NCBI RefSeq assembly: GCF_010120715.1
Contig: NZ_CP047591.1
Coordinates: forward strand, 558,001-622,000
Length of the DNA: 64,000 nucleotides
From: Aminipila terrae
GTDB taxonomy: Bacteria; Bacillota; Clostridia; Peptostreptococcales; Anaerovoracaceae
Reading direction: 5' to 3'
The position numbers and the translations under genes were made by a program. Below the pieces are notes generated by a model, which saw nothing but the letters and a program-made list of their open reading frames with translations, searched no databases and was not told the DNA's origin. Below, piece by piece: positions 30,372-40,631 of this stretch; the first letter of the stretch is position 1, and every line of letters starts with the position of its first letter.

Positions 30372-31110
30372 TTATATTAACTGCTGCAAAAATAAGTTTA
30401 TGACCATCTTCTATTAATTTAGTTTCACATATGTATCCTTCTTTTAAGTTCCACACTTCAGCAGCTGGTTCTTTCTCCTTATTCAGAAATGGTATCTTTG
30501 ACTTTATACTTTCAGTAATCTTAGCCAGATGTTCAGGGATATTGGCCTTATCCATCAGGGTTGGCCCATATTTTATTCCCCCTAATACTAAACCAACTAA
30601 AATAAGCAAAATCATAAGCCTGAATAATATCTTTTTTCTTTTTATTCGCCTGTCAATTTTCTTTTGTAGGGGGTGCGTGCTGCCATTTCAGCTTTCTTCT
30701 TCATCTTTTCAGCTTTTTCTTTGGCTTTTTCTTCCCGTTTCTTCGATTTCTTAGCTGCTTTCAGGGCTTTTTTCTTTTCTTTATTCTCGATTTTCTGTTC
30801 TTCTTTTTTATTATATCAGCTATCTTTTTTCTTTGATTTTTTCTTTATCTTTTACTTTTTTCTCGGCTGCTTTTTCTTTATTTACTACGGCCTGTTCAGC
30901 TCTCTTTATTTTTGCTTCTGCATTTCTGACTTTTGCAGCAGCTGCTTTTTCCACTCTTTGCTTCTTTTTTAAAGCTTTATCGTAAGAAGATGGTTTAGCT
31001 TTCGCTTTTTTATCCTTCTTTTTATCTTTCTTTTTATTCTCTTTACTCTCAGAGTTTTCTTCCTCTGTTACATCTTTTGTTGCATCCTTGCTGTTTTTGT
31101 TTAACATCAT
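30361..31110 (-). CDS. Lys-rich coiled-coil membrane protein, paralogue of the next gene (three frameshifts)
   Basis: About 250 residues after three repairs. It has a Lys/Glu/Ala-rich coil (about residues 1-160), one transmembrane helix (ILLILVGLVLGGIKYG) and a short C-terminal part (IPFLNKEKEPAAEVWNLKEGYI). It mirrors the N-terminal half of the PstS-like protein (shared AARTPLQKK, TM-x-IK(Y/F)GP and IPFLNK) but lacks the binding domain. Breaks occur at two A6 runs near 30810-30830 and at a five-base run (forward G5 30669-30673); one base added at each gives a single frame. Function unknown. Confidence 0.65.
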
Positions 31111-31140
31111 GTTACTCCCTAAAATAAAATGTTCTGTCCA

Positions 31141-32525
31141 CTACTTCCTTTTTAAAGAAAAAAAAGTTCCTATAACACAAATTCCAGTAAATATAATAAA
31201 AGACATATGCATTGTCTTTATTAACACCTGAGGTTCTGCTTCAGATAAAGCTGTGGCTCCCATATTGATCCCCACTACAAAAGTTACAATCGCCATACTG
31301 GAAGTATGGCCTATGGTCCTCATGGTTGCCAATATAGAAGAGGCCACACTATAATCCTTTTTTCTACGCATGCCATGACTGCATTTGTATTAGGTGATGA
31401 AAAAAATGCAAAGCCAACACCAGCTACAACTAAAGCTGTAATAATACTCCATAGTGGGAATTTCTCTGATAAAAAAGAGAAAAACAATAAACATACCGAA
31501 CACAGTCCCATGCCAAAGGAAGCTAACTTAAATGGCGAAATCCTGTCTGACAATTTCCCCGCATAAGGGGACAGCAACGCCATTATTACTGGCTGTGCCA
31601 CTAAAATAATACCAGCAGACTGAGAATTATATCCCATGACTACCTGTAAATAAATTGACAATAAATAACTAATAGCAAAAGTTGCCCCATAGTTAAGCAA
31701 CGCTGCTATATTTGAAAATGTATAAGACAGGTTATCTGAAAATAACCTTAATTCTACAATTGGATTTTTAGTCTTTAATTCGTATTTACCAAATATAATG
31801 CCTGCAACAATGCCAATGGGTAACAAAATCTTTGCAAGCATATTGGTGGAAAAAGCAGACAACCCATATAGGAAACAAACAATCATTGTAATGTAAAACA
31901 CATTTCCTACAAAATCATTATCGGCTTTTTCGGCTTTTTTCTTGTCTGCAGGAAGATTCTTTGCTGCTATGATAAACACTGCAGCACTTACTGCAAAAGT
32001 CAGAATAAATATAGAACGCCAGCCAAAATAGTGGTTAAATAATCCTCCTATAACAGGCCCGGCTGAAAGTCCGATATAGGTTGATGCGGTAGAATACCCC
32101 AGAACTTTCCCCCTGGAGTTTTCAGGAAATGCACTGATAAGCATTGCTATATTTGTACTGAAAATCATTGCAGCTCCAAAACCCTGAAGTGCTCTTAAGG
32201 TTAAGATTATTTTTATATCCCAGGCAAAAGCTGACGCAAGAGAACATAATGCAAAAATAAAAATACCTGCGACTAATACTTTTTTCCTGGACGTGATATC
32301 CGCAATTCTGCCAAATGGCACTGAAAATGCTGCTGATGCCAGCATATAGGAGGTAACTATCCACCCCACTAAACAGGCACTGACACTAAATTCTGAACCA
32401 ATAGCCGGAACAGATAAATTCAATGCACTTCCCGTAAATGTTGTTATAAAAGAGGTTACTATAACCACAATTAACGTGGCTCTTTGTTTTTTATCATATA
32501 AAGTATTCATGTTCATATTATGCAC
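31141..32525 (-). CDS. MFS multidrug-type exporter (DHA2, EmrB/QacA-like; frameshifted)
   Basis: About 461 residues after repair, with 13-14 predicted transmembrane segments. The MFS motif GRIADITSRKKV lies between helices 2 and 3. SAGPVIGGLFNHYFGWRSIF is the antiporter motif C region of drug:H+ antiporters. The frame breaks at an A6 run (forward T6 31358-31363); adding one A joins ACVEK to KDYSVASSILATMRTIG. Drug or metabolite efflux is likely. It starts 45 bases after the esterase lipoprotein gene and ends 30 bases before the coiled-coil gene, all on one strand. Confidence 0.87.
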
Positions 32526-32570
32526 TTTTCATAAGAAATAATAAATTAATTTATATATTTCCCTTTAAAA

Positions 32571-33845
32571 TCAGTAATTACCAGTTACAGAATCAATACC
32601 TTCCGTATATGCCTTGACAATAGTTCTGGCTGTTTCCTCACCCAGTAGATTGTCCCCTATTTGTGAATAATGCAGATTATCAAACCGCATTTTACCGTTT
32701 TCCACGGTGAAATGATCTGATGATCGTGTTGCTATAGCAATATCCTTATTTTCACTGGCCAACTCCTCCTGAGCTTCAGCAGAATTTGGGAAAATGGTCC
32801 TAACTTTTATGATAAATCCATATTTAAACCCATAGTCAGGACTGATTAACATTTCATGCAATCTCATATAATCGTTCTTGTATACTCCAATGTCTGTGTC
32901 CGGATCGGATTCACCCTGAGCCCAGATATAGCTTTTTATACGGGGTTCGTAACGGCTTTGGAATTTATCGTCATTGATATACCGTTGTATAATCTGCCAT
33001 ACTTTACTTATATATTGATAAGATTCCCCATTAAGAGGCAAAAATGTTTCCATCTTTCTGCCACTTACACCTGCATTTACCATTAAAACCTTTTCGCCAG
33101 TCAAATCATATAAGGTTTTACCAAAAGAAGCTTCCAGATTACCACGCTGCATAGCTCCATTTTCATCATTCATGGAGCAGATCTCCACTCCTCCTACCAG
33201 TTCACTGTAATGATATGCTGTCCCTGGTTTCGTTACCGTAGCCAGTTCAGGTTCGGCATAGTAATATGAAGCATTACTTTGACCCGTTATGAGATAGATA
33301 TCCAGGGGTGCCTTTACGGTTCTGCTTATAACCAGTTTTTCATCGTGTTCACCGTCTGTTGCAGTAATAACTGCACCATCATCACTGACACCTACGATTT
33401 TCACATTTCCCAGTTTGTCTACCTGTGCCACTTTAGGATTGCTACTGGAAAACTTGTTGGCTGCAATTGTTTTAGGAATAAACTTATACCTGTCATCATA
33501 TTGCAGTTCAAATCCCAGAGAAGCGTCTTTTATGAAATGTATCACATAATACTGGTTATCAGTATGGACTTTTGCCAGAGCATCTTTACATCCATCAGGA
33601 AATACTGCCTGTACTACATCTGCCCCTTTACACTTCAACTGTGGCACCCGGGGTCTTCCCTCCGGCAATCTTACAACCAGACTGTTATCCTCTGCTATTT
33701 CTATCCTATAATGATTATCGTCAACTTTTATTAATTCATTAATCTTATTTTCTTCAGACTTACTGCATCCTGTTATAAAAATTACTATAAAAATTAAATT
33801 AAGTAATATAAATACTAAACTCTTTGTTCTTCTGCTATTATTCAT
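32571..33845 (-). CDS. Lipoprotein esterase, SASA/SGNH type with Ig-like domain
   Basis: A 424-residue lipoprotein (lipobox FITGC at about residues 23-27). Residues about 120-190 resemble a bacterial Ig-like (Big-2) domain (SSSNPKVAQVDKLGNVKIVG). The C-terminal domain is a sialate O-acetylesterase-type SGNH hydrolase. It carries ITGQSNASYYY (Ser block), IWAQGESDPD (block III) and FDNLHYSQIG (His near the C-terminus). It probably removes acetyl or acyl groups from surface or environmental glycans. It may be cotranscribed with the MFS gene. Confidence 0.8.
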   Translation of the reverse strand: MNNSRRTKSLVFILLNLIFIVIFITGCSKSEENKINELIKVDDNHYRIEIAEDNSLVVRLPEGRPRVPQLKCKGADVVQAVFPDGCKDALAKVHTDNQYYVIHFIKDASLGFELQYDDRYKFIPKTIAANKFSSSNPKVAQVDKLGNVKIVGVSDDGAVITATDGEHDEKLVISRTVKAPLDIYLITGQSNASYYYAEPELATVTKPGTAYHYSELVGGVEICSMNDENGAMQRGNLEASFGKTLYDLTGEKVLMVNAGVSGRKMETFLPLNGESYQYISKVWQIIQRYINDDKFQSRYEPRIKSYIWAQGESDPDTDIGVYKNDYMRLHEMLISPDYGFKYGFIIKVRTIFPNSAEAQEELASENKDIAIATRSSDHFTVENGKMRFDNLHYSQIGDNLLGEETARTIVKAYTEGIDSVTGNY

Positions 33846-33992
33846 CCTATTATTCCTTTTTTCTAGTATAAACCAATTTATATTATACCAATTTTCTACA
33901 AAACAGTAAAGTCTATAGTAAAACTAATATAAAGTAAAAAAACTATTTCAATCTAACAGATTAAAACAGTTTTTTAATATTCCCTTATATAT

Positions 33993-34829
33993 CTAAAATA
34001 ACTTTCCAAATAAAGCCTCTTTATCCAGAACGAATATTTCCCCATTGATATGTACCGATTTGGCTACATGGTCAATGCAAGAACTGGAAAATGCAGAATC
34101 AAATAAACTTTTTGATTCCACAGTCTGTAAAGATTCAACCGAGTTCACTTCATCTACTAAGAGTCCCATCATTTTATTCTGCTCATTTGAAATCACCACA
34201 CACATTTCCTTATATCCACTCTTATACAGGTCCTTCATATCATCCATCAGCTGTAATATTTTGGGCATAAGTTCCTGTGATGCCTGGTTCATGAGTTGTT
34301 CCTGCTTTTCGCCGCGTTTTTCTGCATCCTGCATATCTTTGCACGCAAAAACTTTTTCTGCTGTAGCATGCAGATTTTTATGAGGTTCATCTATCTTTTT
34401 TAAATCAAATAAAATCGACTGATTGTTGCTGTGATAATGATCATACCATTTTCCAAAGGCGCATTTATGGGGGTCTGTAGCCAGTTTAAACTCATCTCCT
34501 TCATGTACACACCTTTGCAGTTCCTGAACCCATCTTTCATGATCACCTTTACGCAACTCCATCATTTCACAGAATTCCTCATGTTCCTGCTCAAAAGAAA
34601 TGACTCCAAGTACATTCCTTAATTCCAAAAGAGGTACCACCGCTCCTCTGAAATCAATTACTCCCCTTACGTAACTGGAATACCCGGCCATCTGTGTGGT
34701 TTCCATATCAGCCCTGAATATCCCTAAAACGTTCTGGCAGTTCACAGCAAAATTTTGTTCTCTCAATTTTACAATCAGCCATACATCTTCGTTTTCGTGT
34801 TCTTCAACAGGATTTTGTTCTAAAGTCAT
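33993..34829 (-). CDS. CheW-like coupling protein with an inserted zinc-binding CZB domain
   Basis: 278 residues. CheW-type sequence occupies about residues 15-80 (VRGVIDFRGAVVPLLELR) and resumes at about 205-278 (EMCVVISNEQNKMMGLLVDEV). Between them lies a chemoreceptor zinc-binding (CZB) domain with all four expected ligands: His97 (DHERW), Cys123 (CAFGKW), His150 and His154. CZB domains bind zinc and respond to zinc or oxidants such as hypochlorite. No che operon is in the window. The protein probably ties zinc or redox state to CheA signalling. Confidence 0.85.
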   Translation of the reverse strand: MTLEQNPVEEHENEDVWLIVKLREQNFAVNCQNVLGIFRADMETTQMAGYSSYVRGVIDFRGAVVPLLELRNVLGVISFEQEHEEFCEMMELRKGDHERWVQELQRCVHEGDEFKLATDPHKCAFGKWYDHYHSNNQSILFDLKKIDEPHKNLHATAEKVFACKDMQDAEKRGEKQEQLMNQASQELMPKILQLMDDMKDLYKSGYKEMCVVISNEQNKMMGLLVDEVNSVESLQTVESKSLFDSAFSSSCIDHVAKSVHINGEIFVLDKEALFGKLF

Positions 34830-34985
34830 TTCAGTCTCCTTATTTCATCTTAGTTATATCTTTTTCCTTTTCATTTTATCAATCTATTTTTAAAAGTTCA
34901 ATATTTTTACATAATTGTTCTTTAGAAAATAATCTGAACCATCTAAAACTGCCCGGTAATTTTGTATCAGACTTGCGCTTTAATA

Positions 34986-34994
34986 TGCTATAAT
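34986..34994 (+). promoter_or_regulatory. Extended -10 promoter of the sigma-54 activator gene
   Basis: TGCTATAAT (TG-N-TATAAT) 68 bases before the chosen start codon of the activator gene. No clear -35 at 17 bases. Confidence 0.5.
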
Positions 34995-35061
34995 GTTAAA
35001 AAGTAAATTCCTTAACAGAAATACTATTTCTAAAGACATTTAAAAAATGAGGTTATGGAAA

Positions 35062-36436
35062 ATGTTTGTAAAAAATATTGAATTTATGGCTAGTATATAT
35101 GATAAATTAGATGCATTACTGATAACCAACAGAGCCGGAATTGTGGAATACTCCGCAAGATTTGATTTTCAGGATAACAGCATAAAAAATGAAGGTTATA
35201 CAGGAAAAAACGTCTTGGAAGTTTATCCTTCGCTCTCAGAAGAAACCAGTAGTCACTTTCGTGTTATGAAAACAGGGTGCCCATCGTGGATGAAAGGCAG
35301 ACACTGACTGATTTAAATGGTCGTTCCTTTACTTTTTTCAGTTCCACCTATCCCATCGAATATAATAACGAAATTATCGGTGCAATTGAAGGCAGCGTGT
35401 TGTTGGCTATTGATGGAATACCCCTGAAAAAGGAAAATCCTGCACAGAAAATGCATTCCAGCAAAGGGTTATACTGTCTGGATAATATCATAACAAATAA
35501 CAGTAGGATGGAACTGCTAAAAGAAAAAGTCAGAAAGGCTGCTGAAAATGACTCTTCAGTCATGATTATAGGTGAAACAGGAACTGGGAAGGAACTGATT
35601 GCACAATCCCTTCACACTCATAGCAAGAGGAATGGAAAACCATTTATTTCACAGAATTGCTCTGCCATTCCCATGAATCTTTTGGAAAGCTTGTTATTCG
35701 GCGCAGTAAAAGGAAGCTATACCGGTGCAGAAGATCACAAAGGCTTGTTTGAACTGGCGGATCATGGTACCTTATTTCTGGATGAGCTTAATTCCATGGA
35801 TATTTCCTTACAGGGAAAAATATTAAAAGCAATTGAAGAAAAAAAATTCAGGAGAATTGGAAGTAATAAAGAAAAAACAGTGGACGTAAGGGTTATATCA
35901 GCAATGAACCAGGAACCCATTGATCTGATTCAAAGGAATGAATTACGCAGTGATCTGTTTTACCGCCTCGGTGTGATACAAATTCATATTCCACCCCTGC
36001 GGGACCGCAGAGAGGATATCCCCTCCTGGCTAAATATTTTATTAATCAGTTTAATCAGGTAAGCAACAGAAATATCACAGGAATAAGCGATATTGTTGAA
36101 AAAACATTTATGAATTATGATTGGCCCGGCAATATCAGAGAACTCCGAAATGCTATTGAATATGCTTTCAACTTTATTTCAGGTACAACCATTACTTTAA
36201 ATGATATTCCAGAATTGATTTTATATAGTAATAAGCATCTAACTAAAGAACCTGGGGACATTATGATAAATTCTGGGCATTTTGACCTGCCTTTAGCCCA
36301 GATGGTGGAGGAATATGAAAAGGAAATCATCAGAAATGCTCTGAAGACAGGCGGTAATGTAACCAATGCTGCAAGATTGCTTGGCACCAGCAGACAGGCA
36401 CTCCAGTATAAAATAATGAAATATCACTTAAATTAA
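35062..36436 (+). CDS. RocR-like sigma-54-dependent transcriptional activator (two frameshifts)
   Basis: About 458 residues after repair. An N-terminal PAS-like sensor region (about 1-130) precedes an AAA+ sigma-54 interaction domain with Walker A GETGTGKE, the loop GSYTGA (GAFTGA variant), Walker B GTLFLDEL and an R-finger region (LRSDLFYRLG). A Fis-type HTH follows (NVTNAARLLGTSRQALQYKI). Breaks are at GGG 35275-35277 and CCCC 36020-36023; one base added at each gives a continuous frame. The start at 35062 has GAGG upstream; an in-frame ATG at 35047 is less likely. It should activate the sigma-54 promoter just downstream, as RocR does for arginine catabolism. Confidence 0.9.
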
Positions 36437-36507
36437 AATTAAAAACAAAATTTTTTGCGTTTTGCAGGCAAAGGATTTTGTTTTTTGCTTTTTTGATTAA
36501 AGTTCGT

Positions 36508-36529
36508 AATTTCTTGTTGAAAAGAAATT
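36508..36529. promoter_or_regulatory. Inverted repeat upstream of the sigma-54 promoter (candidate activator site)
   Basis: AATTTCTT and AAGAAATT with a 6-base spacer, about 60-80 bases before the -24 element. This is a normal place for an enhancer-binding-protein site; it could instead be a weak terminator of the activator gene. Confidence 0.4.
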
Positions 36530-36585
36530 AGAAAAAACCTTGTATGTCACAGCAAAACTGGAAAATTATTTAATTATAGCTAGGA

Positions 36586-36601
36586 TGGCACGTGAATTGC
36601 A
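36586..36601 (+). promoter_or_regulatory. Sigma-54 (-24/-12) promoter of the permease-ureohydrolase operon
   Basis: TGGCACGTGAATTGCA matches the RpoN consensus TGGCACN5TTGCA with correct GG-GC spacing. It lies between a sigma-54 activator gene and the permease gene, both on the plus strand. Confidence 0.93.
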
Positions 36602-36669
36602 CTATTATCTGTTGTACGTACATTAACATTTGCATTTTATAGCTTAATTAAAGAAAAGAGGTGACTATA

Positions 36670-38120
36670 TTGTCTGATAAAGGACAATTAAAAAGGCAGA
36701 TAACCATGAGGCAGTTATCTAGAATTACTTTAGGTGGTGGTATTGGAACGGGACTGTTTCTGGCCAGCGGGCTTTAATAGGTGGCGCAGGCCCGGGAGGT
36801 GCACTGGTTGCATATGCAATCATAGCAGTTATCGTATATTTTTTAATGACCGGATTAGCTGAAATGACTTCCTTTATGCCAGTTTCTGGAGCATATGCAG
36901 CACAGGCTACTAAATTTGTAGACCCTGCATTTGGGTTTGCCGTTGGATGGAACAGCTGGTTTGGATGGGCAGTTACAATTGCAGTGGAATTGCAGGCAGG
37001 AGCAATCCTTATGGGATTTTGGTTCCCTGCTGTGCCAAGTATTGTGTGGAGCGCATCCCTGTTAGCAGTGTTGCTGACTATTAACCTGATTGGAGCTAAA
37101 GGTTATGGTGAAACAGAATACTGGCTGTCATCTATTAAGGTGGGCTCTGTAATCATAATTATCATTGTTGGATTCTTAATGATATTTGGAATTCTGGGTG
37201 GTCAGGCCACAGGCACCTATAACCTCACTGTTGGTGAGGCGCCTTTTGTTGGTGGAATTTCTGGGATGTTTTCTGTATTTCTAGTAGCAGGATTTGCTTT
37301 CATCGGATCAGAAATGTTTGCAATTACTGCGGGTGAAGTGGAAAATGCAGAACAAAATATACCCAAGGCTGTGAAACAGATTATATGGCGTCTTATTATT
37401 TTTTATATTGTAGCTACTTTTGTTTTAAGTACAGTGATTCCTTATGATAATCCAAATTTATTAAATAGTAGTGTTGACAATGTAGCAATAAGTCCATTTA
37501 CGATCCTTCTGTCAAAATCTGGTATTCCTTTTGCTGCCCATCTTATGAATGCTATTGTACTGGTTGCAGTACTGTCGGTGACAAATTCGGGACTTTTCTT
37601 AACTTCCAGAATGCTGTTTGCCATGGCAAATTCACGCAAAGCCCCTAAATTATTTGCAAAGACAAATAACAAAGGAGTACCGGTTGCTGCAATCCTGTGT
37701 TCTGCTGTATTCGGGTGCTTATGCTTCCTGAGCTCCTTCGTTGGATCAGGAAAGATTTATTTAACACTGTTGAATATGTCTGCTCTGAATGGGTTTTTAA
37801 TGTGGCTTGTTATTACAATTTGTTATTACCGATTCAGAAGAGGCTATATCATTCAGGGATATAAACTGGAAAACCTTACTTATACAGCAAAGTGGTTTCC
37901 ATCAGGTCCGATTTTTGCCATGTGCGCCATTGGCATTATTGTAATCGGCCAGGATATCGTACTCTTTACAGGAGATACCATCGACTGGTTCTCAGTTATT
38001 TCAATTAATTTATGTCTGGTATTATTTGTTGTACCATATTTTATTTATAAGATTAAATACAAAACAAAAATGATACCTTTAGATAAAATTGATTATTTAA
38101 ATAAAGAAAGTGTATTCTAA
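36670..38120 (+). CDS. APC-family amino acid permease (frameshifted near N-terminus)
   Basis: About 483 residues after repair, 12 predicted transmembrane segments. The N-terminal APC signature is GGGIGTGLF, and EMTSFMPVSGAY follows. The start is TTG at 36670 with AGAGGTGA upstream. As written a stop follows ASGL; adding one G to GGG (36769-36771) gives ASGALIGGAGPGGALVAY, the expected sequence. It resembles RocE/LysP-type permeases for basic amino acids, which fits its place behind a RocR-like activator and in front of a ureohydrolase. Confidence 0.88.
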
Positions 38121-38146
38121 AATTATAATAAAATGGAGGTAATGAA

Positions 38147-39076
38147 ATGTTAGAAAAAGATCAATTTGCAAAAGACAGTGGAGCATGGTGTAATTTAAAT
38201 CACCCGGAAATGTCTGAAAAAGAGTCAGACTTAGTTATTTTTGGGATTCCATTTGACAAAGGAGTCAGTTATCGTGCAGGAGCATCAAAAGGGCCTTCCG
38301 TGTTAAGGGAAAATACGTTTTGCTCAACCCCATATACCGAGCAATTTGAAAGTTTTGCCCGTTTAAATGTACACGATGCGGGAGACTTCAAGGGCAACAA
38401 CAGAGACGAACTATTTGAAGAGATTACAGATTATGTATGCCATCTGGTAAAAAATAATATCTTTTTTACTGCTGTGGGAGGAGATCACTCTGTAACCATT
38501 CCCATTGAAGCTGGCATAGACAGAGCTTTAGATGAGCAATTCGGCATCATTCATATTGATGCACATTTTGATTTGTGTGACACTCTTAATGGAGATTTCC
38601 TCTCCCACGGTTCTGTTGAAAGAAGAGCTTTGGATTTAAAAAATATTTCAGGTACTGATAATTTGTACTTCGTAGGCATACGATCCATTGAACCAGATGA
38701 ATTCGCATTTAAAGAAAAAAATCATATTAATGTGCAAAGTGCATTCAACTGCCATAAGCTTAGTATTGAAAAAGTTGCAGAGGATGTTGTGGCTAAAATG
38801 AGCAAATTTAATAAAGTGTACATAACCCTTGATATTGACTGCCTTGACCCTGCCTTTGCTGCAGGAACTGGAACTCCTCAGTTTGGCGGCCTTTACAGCA
38901 GGCAACTCCTTGAATTGCTTGACATTTTATTTAACAAACTCAATATCATTGCATTTGATGTTGTTGAAGTGGCCCCAGAATTGGATCCATCTTTAACTTC
39001 CATGTTTGCAGCACGGAGAATCATAACAGAATGCTGGGGACACTATGCAAGAAAAATAGGTAAAATAGGAGAATAA
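38147..39076 (+). CDS. Agmatinase/arginase-family ureohydrolase
   Basis: A 309-residue manganese ureohydrolase that splits a guanidino group to release urea. Metal motifs are GGDHSVT, HIDAHFD (DAHxD) and TLDIDCLDPA (DxDxxDP). The substrate loop LSHGSVERRAL is not identical to that of typical agmatinases, so agmatine, arginine or guanidinobutyrate are all possible. It lies 26 bases after the permease in the sigma-54 operon, suggesting uptake followed by hydrolysis. RBS GGAGGT is upstream. Confidence 0.87.
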   Translation: MLEKDQFAKDSGAWCNLNHPEMSEKESDLVIFGIPFDKGVSYRAGASKGPSVLRENTFCSTPYTEQFESFARLNVHDAGDFKGNNRDELFEEITDYVCHLVKNNIFFTAVGGDHSVTIPIEAGIDRALDEQFGIIHIDAHFDLCDTLNGDFLSHGSVERRALDLKNISGTDNLYFVGIRSIEPDEFAFKEKNHINVQSAFNCHKLSIEKVAEDVVAKMSKFNKVYITLDIDCLDPAFAAGTGTPQFGGLYSRQLLELLDILFNKLNIIAFDVVEVAPELDPSLTSMFAARRIITECWGHYARKIGKIGE

Positions 39077-39089
39077 AAATATATCTCCA

Positions 39090-39117
39090 AAAGCCAGCGT
39101 CTCAGGATGCTGGCTTT
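39090..39117 (+). terminator. Terminator of the permease-ureohydrolase operon
   Basis: AAAGCCAGCGTC pairs with GATGCTGGCTTT (one G-T pair), loop TCAG, 13 bases after the stop. Confidence 0.8.
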
Positions 39118-39154
39118 AATTATGTTTTGATTTAAAAATTTGCCAAATAACATA

Positions 39155-39183
39155 TTGACGTTTTTCGATTTAATGCATATAAT
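39155..39183 (+). promoter_or_regulatory. SigA promoter of the arsR operon
   Basis: TTGACG and TATAAT with exactly 17 bases between. ATATAAT is directly repeated at 39177-39183 and 39188-39194, over the -10 and start site, where an ArsR-type repressor could bind. Confidence 0.75.
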
Positions 39184-39218
39184 AACCATATAATTGATAC
39201 AAATGAGGGGTGGATGAA

Positions 39219-39520
39219 TTGGGTAACGTATACCAGGAAAATGCAAAGGTATTTAAAGCTTTTTGCGATGAAAACCGTTTAATGATATTAGAGTTATTGC
39301 AAAGTGGTGAAAAGTGTGCCTGCAGATTACTGGAGGATTTACATATCAGCCAGTCAACCCTATCCCACCATATGCGTATTTTATGTGATTCAGGGATTGT
39401 GCAGGGCCGTAAGGAAGGCAAATGGATACACTATTCCATCAATATCCAAGGTAGTGAACATGCAAAGTACTACTGAATCAACTTACTAAAATAAATGGAA
39501 ATAGCAGTGATTGCTGTTGA
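39219..39520 (+). CDS. ArsR-family metalloregulator (frameshifted at C-terminus)
   Basis: A winged-helix repressor of about 100 residues. The start is taken as TTG 39219 with AGGGGTGG upstream; an in-frame GTG at 39210 overlaps that RBS. It contains the arsenite-sensing motif EKCACRLLEDL (CxC in the recognition-proximal helix) and the DNA-binding helix SQSTLSHHMRIL. The written frame ends HAKYY at 39476; one extra base there continues it as YYLNQLTKIN...SDCC to a stop at 39520. This gives the Cys-Cys tail common in clostridial ArsR proteins. Likely represses the following permease operon until arsenic is present. Confidence 0.85.
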
Positions 39521-39607
39521 TAGTAAGGCCATCTTTTTATGATGGCTTTTCATCAAAACAACATATCGATAATTTTAGAAATATCAATGTATAAAAGAGG
39601 GGATTTT

Positions 39608-40621
39608 ATGAAAATAATTGAAAGTATCTGGCTTTTTTTTCAGAATCAAATACTGGGAATGAAATGGATTAACAGCCTTATAGGGAAAGGCCTTTCTGCT
39701 TTAGGCTTTGACCTTGACAAAACATTAGGTGGCAGTTTGCAGTTTTTTATTTATGATACGATTAAGATTTTTATCTTATTATCGATTCTTATTTACATCA
39801 TTTCATATATTCAGAGCTACTTTCCACCAGAGCGTACTAAAAGGATTATAAGTCGGTTTCATGGAATTACAGCAAATATGCTTGCTGCTTTACTTGGTAC
39901 CATAACTCCTTTCTGCTCCTGTTCTTCCATTCCTCTTTTTATTGGGTTTAGCAGTGCAGGACTTCCTGTTGGAGTTACATTTTCCTTTCTCATTTCTTCA
40001 CCAATGGTTGATCTTGGTTCACTGGTTTTACTTATGAGCATATTTGGAACCAGAATTGCTCTCGCTTATGTGGTAATTGGACTTATCATTGCTGTAATCG
40101 GAGGCACACTCATTGAAAAATTTGGCATGGATAAATATGTGGAGGAGTTTATTAAATCTGCCGGAAATGTAGACATTGACAGCCCAGAACTCACAAAAAA
40201 GGAACGTCGTATATATGCTAAAGAACAAGTTCTAGCAACTGTAAAAAAAGTAGCCCCATATATTTTCATTGGCGTAGGTATTGGAGCTGTCATTCATAAT
40301 GCTATTCCTCAGGTATGGATTGAAACGATACTTGGCAGCAATAATCCGTTTTCTGTTATTCTGGCTACTATTGTAGGAATTCCAATGTATGCGGATATTT
40401 TTGGAACCATTCCAGTGGCAGAAAGCTTGTTTGCAAAAGGTGCCGGCCTGGGAACAATTCTTTCATTTATGATGGCGGTTACTACATTATCATTACCATC
40501 TATGATTATGCTTCGTAAAGCAGTAAAACCTAAGTTGCTGCTGGTATTTGTAAGCATTGTATCAGTTGGTATTATTCTTAATGGTTATTTCTTTAATGCA
40601 TTTTCATTTTTATTTGTTTAA
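39608..40621 (+). CDS. Permease of the ArsP/YraQ (DUF318) family
   Basis: 337 residues from ATG 39608, which follows AGAGGGGA; an upstream in-frame ATG at 39539 is not needed. About eight transmembrane segments. It has the conserved motif GTITPFCSCSSIPLF, whose cysteines are the thiol site of ArsP organoarsenical efflux permeases. A second half repeats the pattern (GIPMYADIFGTIPVAE). Located between an ArsR repressor and a thioredoxin-like protein, so arsenical or related thiophilic-toxin export is the best guess. Confidence 0.85.
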   Translation: MKIIESIWLFFQNQILGMKWINSLIGKGLSALGFDLDKTLGGSLQFFIYDTIKIFILLSILIYIISYIQSYFPPERTKRIISRFHGITANMLAALLGTITPFCSCSSIPLFIGFSSAGLPVGVTFSFLISSPMVDLGSLVLLMSIFGTRIALAYVVIGLIIAVIGGTLIEKFGMDKYVEEFIKSAGNVDIDSPELTKKERRIYAKEQVLATVKKVAPYIFIGVGIGAVIHNAIPQVWIETILGSNNPFSVILATIVGIPMYADIFGTIPVAESLFAKGAGLGTILSFMMAVTTLSLPSMIMLRKAVKPKLLLVFVSIVSVGIILNGYFFNAFSFLFV

Positions 40622-40631
40622 GGAGGATTTA

